Positions 1 through 6,334 of a stretch of DNA of 12,744 nt are shown here, piece after piece (position 1 is the first letter of the stretch; every line of letters begins with the position of its first letter). The DNA lies in the NCBI GenBank assembly GCA_014729055.1, contig WJKO01000464.1:1-12744 (forward strand), written 5' to 3'. The DNA comes from Promethearchaeota archaeon (GTDB taxonomy: Archaea > Asgardarchaeota > Lokiarchaeia > Sigyniarchaeales > Promethearchaeaceae). The translations under genes and the position numbers were made by a program. The notes beneath the pieces are model-generated. The model ran no database searches and was not told where the DNA came from. It was given only the letters and a program-made list of their open reading frames with translations.

Positions 1-1
1 A

Positions 2-469
2 ACCCCAGTTGTCTCGTTTAAAGAAATCCCGATAGAATCCGACGATCATACGCTTAAGATTATTTCATTGCCAAATCCAGGGATCGATGACTATGAGATT
101 CCTTATCGAACGGGTTACTTAATTCAGAATAGTAACGACATTGGTGTATTCCATCCGGGAGATGCCCATAGTATCGGACCATGGGATGAATTCAAGAATC
201 TGGTAACAGATCTCGTCATGTGGGCACCTAAGCGAAAAAGAAGTATAATCGAATACTTCAAGGAAACTAACAAGTTAAAGCGAATCTGGTGGATTCACTG
301 GGAGCGTTTTGAACCAGGTACATTTACTTGTAATCAAGACGTGGAAGATATACGAGGAGAATTGGCAGAACTCGAAAATGAAGGTATCTCACAGAACATT
401 ATTTCCTATGGACACTGGATCGAAGTATTAAGAAAACAGAAAATGTATAAAAACGGAAAGAATAAATAA
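2..469 (+). CDS. Metallo-beta-lactamase-fold protein, C-terminal part (partial)
   Basis: The reading frame is open to the left edge, so this is the 3' end of a longer gene. An in-frame TTG at 68 is probably internal. The visible part reads like the second half of a UlaG/RNase Z-type metallo-beta-lactamase domain. A strand GYLIQ leads to IGVFHPGDA, where the Asp of GDA would be the metal-bridging Asp. A DLVMWAP strand follows, and then RIWWIHWE, whose His would be the last metal ligand. The C-terminus (YGHWIEVLRK) fits the final strand of that fold. The first His motif (HxHxDH) would lie outside the window, so activity and substrate cannot be judged. Family members hydrolyse phosphodiesters, lactones or thioesters. 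The gene is co-directional with the NYN gene 138 bp downstream and may share its transcript. The fold call is fairly secure; the specific function is unknown. Confidence 0.65.
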   Translation, partial: TPVVSFKEIPIESDDHTLKIISLPNPGIDDYEIPYRTGYLIQNSNDIGVFHPGDAHSIGPWDEFKNLVTDLVMWAPKRKRSIIEYFKETNKLKRIWWIHWERFEPGTFTCNQDVEDIRGELAELENEGISQNIISYGHWIEVLRKQKMYKNGKNK

Positions 470-484
470 CAAATAAAGCAGATA

Positions 485-583
485 ATGAGTAAAATGAGAC
501 ATTTTATAACGGATCCAGAATGGGATAAATTTTATTATTATTCCCGGCAAATAAAAGGGCAAAAAAAGATAGAAATAAGCTAA
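485..583 (+). CDS. Possible small ORF of 32 residues
   Basis: An ATG at 485 opens 32 codons ending in TAA, starting MSKMRHFITDPEWDKFYYY. It fills most of the gap between the metallo-beta-lactamase-like gene and the NYN gene and is co-directional with both. The product is rich in Tyr and Lys, has no Cys, and has no signal peptide or membrane segment. No convincing Shine-Dalgarno sequence precedes the ATG. I recognise no family. It does not look like a RiPP precursor for the YcaO enzymes: there is no leader/core division and no Cys/Ser/Thr-rich tail. It may be a real small protein or a chance ORF in an A-rich spacer. Confidence 0.25.
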   Translation: MSKMRHFITDPEWDKFYYYSRQIKGQKKIEIS

Positions 584-596
584 ACAAAAAATAGCT

Positions 597-601
597 GGTG
601 G
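597..601 (+). promoter_or_regulatory. Ribosome binding site of the NYN gene
   Basis: GGTGG lies 6 nt before the ATG at 608 and supports that start codon. Confidence 0.5.
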
Positions 602-607
602 AATAAG

Positions 608-1804
608 ATGGAATGTTCGGAACTTATAGAAAATAATGTCCTAACAATTGAGAATAGTAAGAAAGAAAAATTAATAACTGAAAAAAGGAAGCGGGGAGAG
701 ATTACAAGCGTAAACGACCCCACGATTTCAATAATTGATGTGCGTATATATGCCATGAACAAGGGAGGAAAATGCAAGGATGTAGAATATACGGATCCTG
801 ACGCGCCCATGCATTGGGAATGTGCAGAAGGACATTCGTGGACAGCGCCGCTCCGCACTATAATCAAAAATCACCGCGACAGCAGTCAAAGACCATGGTG
901 CCCGATCTGCACAACAACAATAAAAAAAATAAACCCGCCCAAACACCATAAACGTACGGATCCGTATAATGGGAAAGATATGCTTGCGGAGATGCAAAAG
1001 TTGGCTGCATTACACGGCGGTAAATGTCTTTCAGCGGAATATATCAACATGAAAACCAAACTGCTCTGGGTGTGTAAAAAAGGACATAAATTCTGGAAGC
1101 GTCCGCGGTCAGTTAAATACAAAGATCGCTGGTGTAACAAGTGCAAGGGGTATTTTGACCGATATCCCGACAATGTTCCCCCTAAACGCCGCACGAAAAT
1201 GAAACAGAGCGTCAAGACTCATCCTGAAAATACTACTACTTCTATCCGATCTAAATCCCCAAGAGCCAACAATGTCCCCCACACGGATCCTTCCGCGCCT
1301 GACATATCTCAAATATACGACTTATACGCATACGACCTATACGCATTTGATCTGAACAATTGCACCGTCCAATACCAGCATAATTTTCCGCAGATTAAAA
1401 ACGGCTCTCCTATCCATGATTTAATGCGTTATATTAAGACAACATCGGGAAAGAAATATAAAGCATGGTGGTTTACTTCTGAAAACTTCAAGAATACGCT
1501 CGGAGCGCTCAAAAATCGAAGCAATAAAATTAATCACTTGTTTATTGAACACCACTTAAAGAATCCCCGCAAACGACTATATATGGATGTGGATACGGCG
1601 ATGTGTGTGAAAATAACAGATATTATGGCTAACGAACATAAACGCATATCGAGGTTTTTTCTGGGCACGGGTGATAAAGACTTCTATTATCTGATCCAGA
1701 TGGCACACAAATATCAAATCCCCGTTACCGTTATTGCACTGAGCAAGGACTCATTGAGTGAAGAACTTAAAGAATATGCAGACCATGTCTATTTCCTTTT
1801 CTAA
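608..1804 (+). CDS. Double zinc-finger NYN (PIN-like) nuclease
   Basis: The 398-residue product has three parts. Residues about 45-101 and 128-179 are two copies of a zinc-binding repeat with the signature GGKC...EY...W.C..GH.W...WC..C, as in the probable zinc-ribbon/DUF4379 type. The ligands would be C72, H76, C98, C101 and C156, H160, C176, C179. A basic, low-complexity linker spans about 185-230. Residues about 240-398 form a NYN/LabA-like domain of the PIN-like fold, with a first strand FDLNN (D248, N251), MDVDTAM (D327, D329), GTGDKDF (D356, D358) and a terminal ADHVYFL (D392). The set of acidic residues that binds metal in this superfamily looks intact, so metal-dependent RNA (or DNA) cleavage is plausible, with the zinc fingers giving substrate binding. 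The gene converges on YcaO-1 with only 42 bp between the stops. A copy of its last 19 codons lies at 6233-6292. Domain calls are strong; substrate is unknown. Confidence 0.8.
   Translation: MECSELIENNVLTIENSKKEKLITEKRKRGEITSVNDPTISIIDVRIYAMNKGGKCKDVEYTDPDAPMHWECAEGHSWTAPLRTIIKNHRDSSQRPWCPICTTTIKKINPPKHHKRTDPYNGKDMLAEMQKLAALHGGKCLSAEYINMKTKLLWVCKKGHKFWKRPRSVKYKDRWCNKCKGYFDRYPDNVPPKRRTKMKQSVKTHPENTTTSIRSKSPRANNVPHTDPSAPDISQIYDLYAYDLYAFDLNNCTVQYQHNFPQIKNGSPIHDLMRYIKTTSGKKYKAWWFTSENFKNTLGALKNRSNKINHLFIEHHLKNPRKRLYMDVDTAMCVKITDIMANEHKRISRFFLGTGDKDFYYLIQMAHKYQIPVTVIALSKDSLSEELKEYADHVYFLF
1316..1345 (+). repeat. 15-bp in-frame tandem duplication in the NYN gene
   Basis: TACGACTTATACGCA is followed at once by TACGACCTATACGCA (14 of 15 identical), giving YDLYA-YDLYA directly before FDLNN, the expected first active-site strand of the NYN domain. 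FDLNN looks like a third, degenerate unit, so three Asp residues lie five apart. Confidence 0.85.
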
Positions 1805-1861
1805 TCTTGGAAACATAAAGATACAGAAAAAAGAAGAATATAGAAATTAATAGCCGCTAAT
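1745..1861. repeat. 117-bp direct repeat, left copy (NYN tail, spacer and YcaO-1 stop)
   Basis: By reading both copies, this segment is identical base for base to 6233-6349, an offset of 4488 bp. It covers NYN codons 380-398, the NYN stop, the intergenic spacer and the last four codons plus stop of YcaO-1. This is the original copy, because here the NYN reading frame is complete. It marks one edge of the tandem duplication. Confidence 0.95.
1820..1840 (-). terminator. T-tract terminator candidate after YcaO-1
   Basis: On the - strand, just past the YcaO-1 stop, the sequence runs TTCTTCTTTTTTCTG with no clear hairpin. Archaeal termination commonly uses such T-rich tracts. The same tract is duplicated behind YcaO-2. 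Confidence 0.4.
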
Positions 1862-4384
1862 CAATTCAAGTAGACCATTTTCCTCTGCTAACATTTTCTG
1901 GTATTGCTTGAGGTAGGTATACTTGCATTGTGCTTGAAATTTACAATTGTCGCACGAGGACAAACAATTGGGTATGATTCGAAATATCTCGTCCTTAACG
2001 TCTTCTGGTGATTTATTCATTTCGATTTTGCTTATCGCTTTATTTCTATATCCGTACAATGTTTCTTGTAAATTATGCAACCTATAATATCTCCTTGCAA
2101 TATCCATTCGGGAAAATGCATGAGCAAGTTTTCCTAAAAATAAAGCTGCCGAAATTTTCTCGAGTTGGATCGTGCGAATTGACAAGAGATTAGCGGCTGA
2201 AGTTATCCCAAATGCTTGAATCGCCATATAAGGGTCAAGCATAATATCGAGATCTTCTGGTCGTAAAGAACTGATTTGACTAATGATCTTAACTTTAAAG
2301 TCTTCGATATCCCGCGTTGTATAATACATTAAATTTAAATAGCCCACATTCAATTCTGGAATGAATATTTTTACGGTGGGAAAGTCTAAAAAGTTTAAAT
2401 CCTTCATATATGCTCGGTATTTCCTCTCCTTAAAGATATCAAATGCGGACTGCACTTCATCATATAAATCGTCAGATGCAAATTCTTTATATTGGATGTC
2501 TTTTTTTATTTTCGATGGGTCGGGGTTAATTAAAAAATTGAGCATTTTCGAGCTATATATCCCCGATCTTGCATAATAATCGGTTAGAAAATTCCGTTTG
2601 CCGGCAATGTCTTTTATATTAAATAGTTTATAGAGAACCTTCATGCTATTTGTAAAGGATTTTTGAGCAAGACTATTACCCTCTAAGGCGTGTTGACCCT
2701 GCAGGGTTTCCGTTATACACCGTTCTACCGCAACATTGAAGGTTGACCCCGCCCCAAATTTCAGCATATATTTTTCATGGGTAAAATCATTTAATCGATA
2801 CTTTTTTAAGTCAATAAGTACTGCCGCGGTAGGAATACCGACGAGAGATGCATCATATATAGTCACGCCTATCACGCCGCTCTTTTCTATTTTATCGATT
2901 GTGTCCTTTATTGGACCGCTTAATTTTGATTTTGATACCGTAGGGAGTGCAATCTGATTGTGAAGGGTCGTAAATGAGCAATATCGCTCAACAATCTCAA
3001 AAATCGCTTCCATTATAGCTTCTTCATATGAATTTCCTGCGGCTAAGCCTGTGGTATTGTGGTGTAATGCATTTTTAATCCATATATAGTGGTCTTGTTT
3101 CAATAAATCCTTAAATTTATGATATTTTAAGTAGTAATTAAAGTTCTTGTGAGCTTTATAGTCTGCAATAAGGGCGGAGGGAACTGCTGTATTCGCCCGT
3201 AAAATGTCCAAGAATTCCCGGTTTAAGCTGTCGTCAATCTCGCTGATCTCCTTTTTTGTTTTCGATAAAAAAGCAAGCTGCGGCTTATATCGGTTAAATG
3301 ACCTGAATTGAAGCCCTTGAATGCGTTCAAGCATTTCACCAAAACCGCTACACATTGCTGCTTGAATGGTGATTCCCTTTCCAAAGGTCGAAAAATAGCT
3401 GCGATACTTGTGGTAAATCCATACGGTTGTGGACCATGTGTTCGGAAAACCGAATTTGGGGTGTTGTAACATCGTAAAAGGGGTTTTACTTATCAATTTT
3501 TCGAGGATAATGTTCATTGTGCTCAGCGTTTTGTCCGAAGAAAGTGATTTATCCAAAAACACCTTTGGCCGACTTTGAAATATCTGAAATCGTTTGGTAC
3601 TATACGGCGGATCAAAGGATATAGGCACTTTTTGTTTGCGGAGTTCGGATATAATTTGCAATTCCTCAGCGGGTATGTCTTCATCGGCGAGGTAACGCTT
3701 GCCCATACCTATTGCAGATTCATCCGTTTTTTTTCGTTTTTTTTTGCGATATTTTGTAAACCCAAGAATTTGCGACCAATCCGTATTTTTGCGTATATAG
3801 TATTCTTCCAGGGTGCCGCAATATGCGGGGTTTAACACATCGATTGGTCCGATAATCTCCTCAAAATCGGGAATATCTTCCCAGTCTTCATCGCTTGTTA
3901 GTGCACCCACACTCTTTTCCTTGGGGCGTTTCTCGCCCTCCAAAGGCCAGCCGTAAAACTCTTCAATCTGAATATTACACAAATAGCATACTAGTTGCTG
4001 CAGCCCCATGCCATAATAGACGGGAGTCAAGATATCCCGGTATTTTTCGAGCACTTTATTGGTAATGCAGTGCCTGCAGATAAAATTAAACCCGAAATAA
4101 TATCCTAAAACTTTATAACATATATCCTCTCCCTTGACGATCGGGGATAAATATGAATGACGGCTTCTCGATTCATTCCGCGTGGTAAGGTAATCCATTT
4201 CGTCTTTGACCAACAGCTCGGGCAGCTCGTCGTCCTCTTGGTCCAAGCTTGCATTTTTTTTCTTATATTCCAAGAGATTCCCGGGATATCCATATTTCAA
4301 GATTTCTATAAATTTATCGTTGTATCGTTCCCCGAATTTTTCCTTTAATTCTTCAATATAGGCGGCTTCATCTCTATTTAACAT
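1847..4384 (-). CDS. YcaO-domain protein, copy 1 (YcaO-1)
   Basis: The 845-residue product is longer than a simple YcaO domain. An N-terminal region carries a Cys pair-pair motif (C103, C106, C133, C136) likely to bind zinc. A strongly basic patch follows at 211-219. The YcaO domain spans about 310-700: GKG at 335-337; S346...E350-E353-R354, the SxxxExxER ATP-site motif; N451...E459, E463, E466-R467; and E559-x-x-Q562 in TETLQGQ. These match the three nucleotide/Mg-binding segments of the family, and the GLAAGN and LQG contexts resemble Escherichia coli YcaO more than peptide cyclodehydratases. A helical, TPR-like tail follows (720-790), then C807, C811, C814, C820. The family uses ATP to activate amide carbonyls (thioamide, azoline or amidine formation); the substrate here is unknown. 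The ATG follows an RBS by 10 nt, and the gene lies 51 bp after SNF2-1. It is last in the operon. Confidence 0.85.
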   Translation of the reverse strand: MLNRDEAAYIEELKEKFGERYNDKFIEILKYGYPGNLLEYKKKNASLDQEDDELPELLVKDEMDYLTTRNESRSRHSYLSPIVKGEDICYKVLGYYFGFNFICRHCITNKVLEKYRDILTPVYYGMGLQQLVCYLCNIQIEEFYGWPLEGEKRPKEKSVGALTSDEDWEDIPDFEEIIGPIDVLNPAYCGTLEEYYIRKNTDWSQILGFTKYRKKKRKKTDESAIGMGKRYLADEDIPAEELQIISELRKQKVPISFDPPYSTKRFQIFQSRPKVFLDKSLSSDKTLSTMNIILEKLISKTPFTMLQHPKFGFPNTWSTTVWIYHKYRSYFSTFGKGITIQAAMCSGFGEMLERIQGLQFRSFNRYKPQLAFLSKTKKEISEIDDSLNREFLDILRANTAVPSALIADYKAHKNFNYYLKYHKFKDLLKQDHYIWIKNALHHNTTGLAAGNSYEEAIMEAIFEIVERYCSFTTLHNQIALPTVSKSKLSGPIKDTIDKIEKSGVIGVTIYDASLVGIPTAAVLIDLKKYRLNDFTHEKYMLKFGAGSTFNVAVERCITETLQGQHALEGNSLAQKSFTNSMKVLYKLFNIKDIAGKRNFLTDYYARSGIYSSKMLNFLINPDPSKIKKDIQYKEFASDDLYDEVQSAFDIFKERKYRAYMKDLNFLDFPTVKIFIPELNVGYLNLMYYTTRDIEDFKVKIISQISSLRPEDLDIMLDPYMAIQAFGITSAANLLSIRTIQLEKISAALFLGKLAHAFSRMDIARRYYRLHNLQETLYGYRNKAISKIEMNKSPEDVKDEIFRIIPNCLSSCDNCKFQAQCKYTYLKQYQKMLAEENGLLELISGY

Positions 4385-4394
4385 ATTTTTTTAC

Positions 4395-4418
4395 ATCCTT
4401 TGCATTATATATATATTA
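4395..4418 (-). promoter_or_regulatory. TATA-like box plus ribosome binding site before YcaO-1
   Basis: In the 51-bp gap between SNF2-1 and YcaO-1, the - strand reads TAATATATATATA and then CAAAGGAT, 10 nt before the ATG. The same pair, with the same 10-nt spacing, precedes YcaO-2. The RBS is credible. The AT run could be an archaeal TATA box giving YcaO its own promoter, but its distance to the ATG leaves almost no leader, so that part is tentative. Confidence 0.4.
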
Positions 4419-4435
4419 TTTGATCATTATCGCAG

Positions 4436-6187
4436 TTATATCGGATCTACGATAACCAAATCCAATAAAACTTTTTTTTTCTGCATTTTTTGTTCCATTC
4501 GCTCCTCAATGGTATCTTCTGTAGTAAAGTAGTAAGCATATACAGCTCTATTCTGACCTACGCGATAAACTCTGCGCACCGCTTGCAAGATCTCCGCATA
4601 ACTCCATCTTTTATCATAGATGATAACACGATTTGCTACTTGTAAATCTAAGCCCACACCAGCGGTGTCAATATTAGCAACTAAAATACGATCGTTACGC
4701 TTCGTTTGAAAATTATCAATCATCTCCTCTCTTTTATCGTCAGGCGTGTCTCCGTGTAGAAATTTCACAATCTGATTGGGCAATAGATACGTTAATAATT
4801 TACTTAGTAAGAATCCAGTTGGCAGCCAATGGACAAATATAACCACTTTATCAGCGGGGTTAGCCAACATGAGTCTTACAATGTTTATCGTAGCTTCCAG
4901 TTTATTACATTGTTTTATGATTTCATTAACGGGTACTTGCTGGTTTGTCTTGTTATCTGTTATTGTCTGCTGTGTATTATTGTAGGTTAAAATCTTTAAA
5001 CCCGAGATGTACTCATAAAAGAGAGGATGGCTGCATATCATTTCAAGTATATATGTATTCTCTAGTGGATTGGCTTCGAATTTCTCATCTTCTTCATTAT
5101 AGATCGTTTCTTGAGAATCGTTGTTGCGAACAGCAATTGGTACCTGGGATAAGGTCAGCACGGTATGATTCGGGTTAAAAGCGGGCATAGCAATCGGAAA
5201 GTTTGGATCATGAATGGTTCGCCTTAAAATATGCTTATTTGCAAACTGAAGAAGGCACAATTCAGAATTCGAAACAGAATCTTGCCGTTGTGGTCCCATT
5301 ACTTTACTGACGTGATCTCTTGTAGCGTCTTGTATTTGCCTTGAAATATTGTTTTCAAACTTAGGATAGCCCGTTAAAAACATAAAAATACCACGCAGAT
5401 CGCCGATCTCTAACCTTATAGGCGTTCCCGTAATCGCTATTCTGAATCTAGCAAGTAAATTGATTGCAGCTTGTAGATTCCGCGATGATGTGTTTTTAAT
5501 TTTATCTGCTTCGTCTAATATAACGGCATCCCATTCAATATAGCTGAATATGGCTTTATAGTGCATACGTAGCTTTGCGTACGATATTAAAACCACATCA
5601 AATTTTTTTAAATTATTCCAAAACTCCTCTAATGATGAGTTTTTTTCTTCAAAAACATATAATCGTATGTTGTTGACAACCAACCGAATTTTTTTAATCC
5701 ACTGCGTTTTTAATATTGCAGGAACAACAACGAGGAATTTATAATCATAATTAACACCGTTATTAAGACGGCTTGATATATACGCTATTATCTGTCGCGT
5801 TTTCCCCATACCCATATCATCACCTAATAGCGCATAAGCAATCATATTGTCGCTAATCTTTGCATTCTTCTCTAAAAGCCATTGCACTCCCGCCCTCTGA
5901 TATCTATATAGACTTTGATTTTGATTGAATTGTGGTGTTCCCCTCGCGAATGGATTTTCGATATAAAATTTATTGTGGCAATAAATCTCGCCCAGGGTCG
6001 TTAATTGAACGCAGTTCTGCACTTCACCATCAATTTCTCGCTCATAATCTTCAATGAGCCCAAGATTTCTCAGTTGACCGAGCTCTTTACGGCAGTGATC
6101 TTGTAAATAGATTTGAATAGGAATTCTTTGATCACGAAGCGGATCCCTATAAAATCCTTCAAATATATATTCCAAAGTTCTTTTCAA
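4436..6187 (-). CDS. SNF2-family helicase/translocase, copy 1 (SNF2-1)
   Basis: The 583-residue product has an N-terminal winged-helix-like segment (about 28-70, ending LTTLGEIY) and then both SNF2 lobes. Visible motifs: YRYQRAGVQWL (94-104); Walker A GDDMGMGKT (122-130); LVVVPAILKTQW (152-163); DEAD at 225-228; TGTP at 253-256; VVIFVHW (448-454); FLHGD (486-490); ANIDTAGVGLDL (504-515); and QAVRRVYRVGQ (535-545) with the expected arginines. All catalytic motifs look intact. SNF2 proteins translocate on double-stranded nucleic acid and remodel bound proteins. The start is a TTG; an in-frame TGA lies three codons upstream, so no longer N-terminus is possible. That upstream sequence is a remnant of the retropepsin gene, so this protein is probably a shortened descendant of the fusion in the right unit. 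It shares about half its residues with that homologue over lobe 1. Confidence 0.88.
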   Translation of the reverse strand: MKRTLEYIFEGFYRDPLRDQRIPIQIYLQDHCRKELGQLRNLGLIEDYEREIDGEVQNCVQLTTLGEIYCHNKFYIENPFARGTPQFNQNQSLYRYQRAGVQWLLEKNAKISDNMIAYALLGDDMGMGKTRQIIAYISSRLNNGVNYDYKFLVVVPAILKTQWIKKIRLVVNNIRLYVFEEKNSSLEEFWNNLKKFDVVLISYAKLRMHYKAIFSYIEWDAVILDEADKIKNTSSRNLQAAINLLARFRIAITGTPIRLEIGDLRGIFMFLTGYPKFENNISRQIQDATRDHVSKVMGPQRQDSVSNSELCLLQFANKHILRRTIHDPNFPIAMPAFNPNHTVLTLSQVPIAVRNNDSQETIYNEEDEKFEANPLENTYILEMICSHPLFYEYISGLKILTYNNTQQTITDNKTNQQVPVNEIIKQCNKLEATINIVRLMLANPADKVVIFVHWLPTGFLLSKLLTYLLPNQIVKFLHGDTPDDKREEMIDNFQTKRNDRILVANIDTAGVGLDLQVANRVIIYDKRWSYAEILQAVRRVYRVGQNRAVYAYYFTTEDTIEERMEQKMQKKKVLLDLVIVDPI

Positions 6188-6194
6188 GTCTTCT

Positions 6195-6235
6195 CAAAAG
6201 CATGTTTTCCTCTTAGCGTAAAGGGTTTGTGAAAG
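6195..6235 (-). pseudogene. Retropepsin-domain stub, 41 bp
   Basis: This matches 11365-11405 at 40 of 41 bases; the only difference is at 6204/11374. In the parent frame it still encodes FHKPFTLRGKHAF (parent residues 431-443, with Asn441 changed to His). It reads on for three codons into a TGA just before SNF2-1. It is the left unit's leftover of the large fusion gene. Confidence 0.9.
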
Positions 6236-6292
6236 GACTCATTGAGTGAAGAACTTAAAGAATATGCAGACCATGTCTATTTCCTTTTCTAA
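6233..6292 (+). pseudogene. Stranded 3' end of the NYN gene (19 codons)
   Basis: The bases encode KDSLSEELKEYADHVYFLF and a TAA, the exact C-terminus of the NYN nuclease at 1745-1804. There is no start codon or upstream NYN sequence: the left flank is the antisense of the retropepsin stub. It is non-functional as a gene and diagnostic of the duplication. Confidence 0.95.
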
Positions 6293-6307
6293 TCTTGGAA
6301 ACATAAA

Positions 6308-6328
6308 GATACAGAAAAAAGAAGAATA
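6308..6328 (-). terminator. T-tract terminator candidate after YcaO-2
   Basis: This is a duplicate of the T-rich tract behind YcaO-1. If it works, it would separate YcaO-2 from SNF2-1 transcription and SNF2-1 would need its own promoter. I see no clear TATA box between 6188 and 6307. Confidence 0.35.
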
Positions 6329-6334
6329 TAGAAA

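Larger units (their letters stand above)
1745..6235. repeat. Left unit of a tandem gene duplication (YcaO-1 + SNF2-1)
   Basis: This unit holds the NYN tail, YcaO-1, SNF2-1 and a 41-bp retropepsin stub. It is homologous in order and orientation to the right unit at 6233-11405 (NYN tail, YcaO-2, split SNF2, retropepsin region). It is about 0.7 kb shorter, because the segment between the retropepsin stub and the SNF2 N-terminus is missing. The seam at 6233-6235 is an AAG shared by both parent edges (1745-1747 and 11403-11405), as expected for microhomology-mediated duplication. Confidence 0.85.

Noticed and set aside
485..583. RiPP precursor peptide for the YcaO enzymes
   Set aside because: It lies on the opposite strand beyond the NYN gene, has no Cys, hardly any Ser/Thr and no leader/core layout. 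The gaps inside the - strand operon are too short for a precursor.
511..1290. Repeated ACGGATCC words (near 509, 791, 957, 1283)
   Set aside because: They mostly encode Thr-Asp-Pro in different contexts and show no regular spacing or flanking conservation. Chance plus codon preference is enough.
1316..1345. CRISPR or satellite-type array
   Set aside because: There are only two clear units of 15 bp, with no spacers, and they are in frame inside a protein domain.
3715..3760. T-rich run, also at 8215-8260, as a terminator
   Set aside because: It is the coding sequence of the conserved Lys/Arg patch in both YcaO proteins, read on the other strand.
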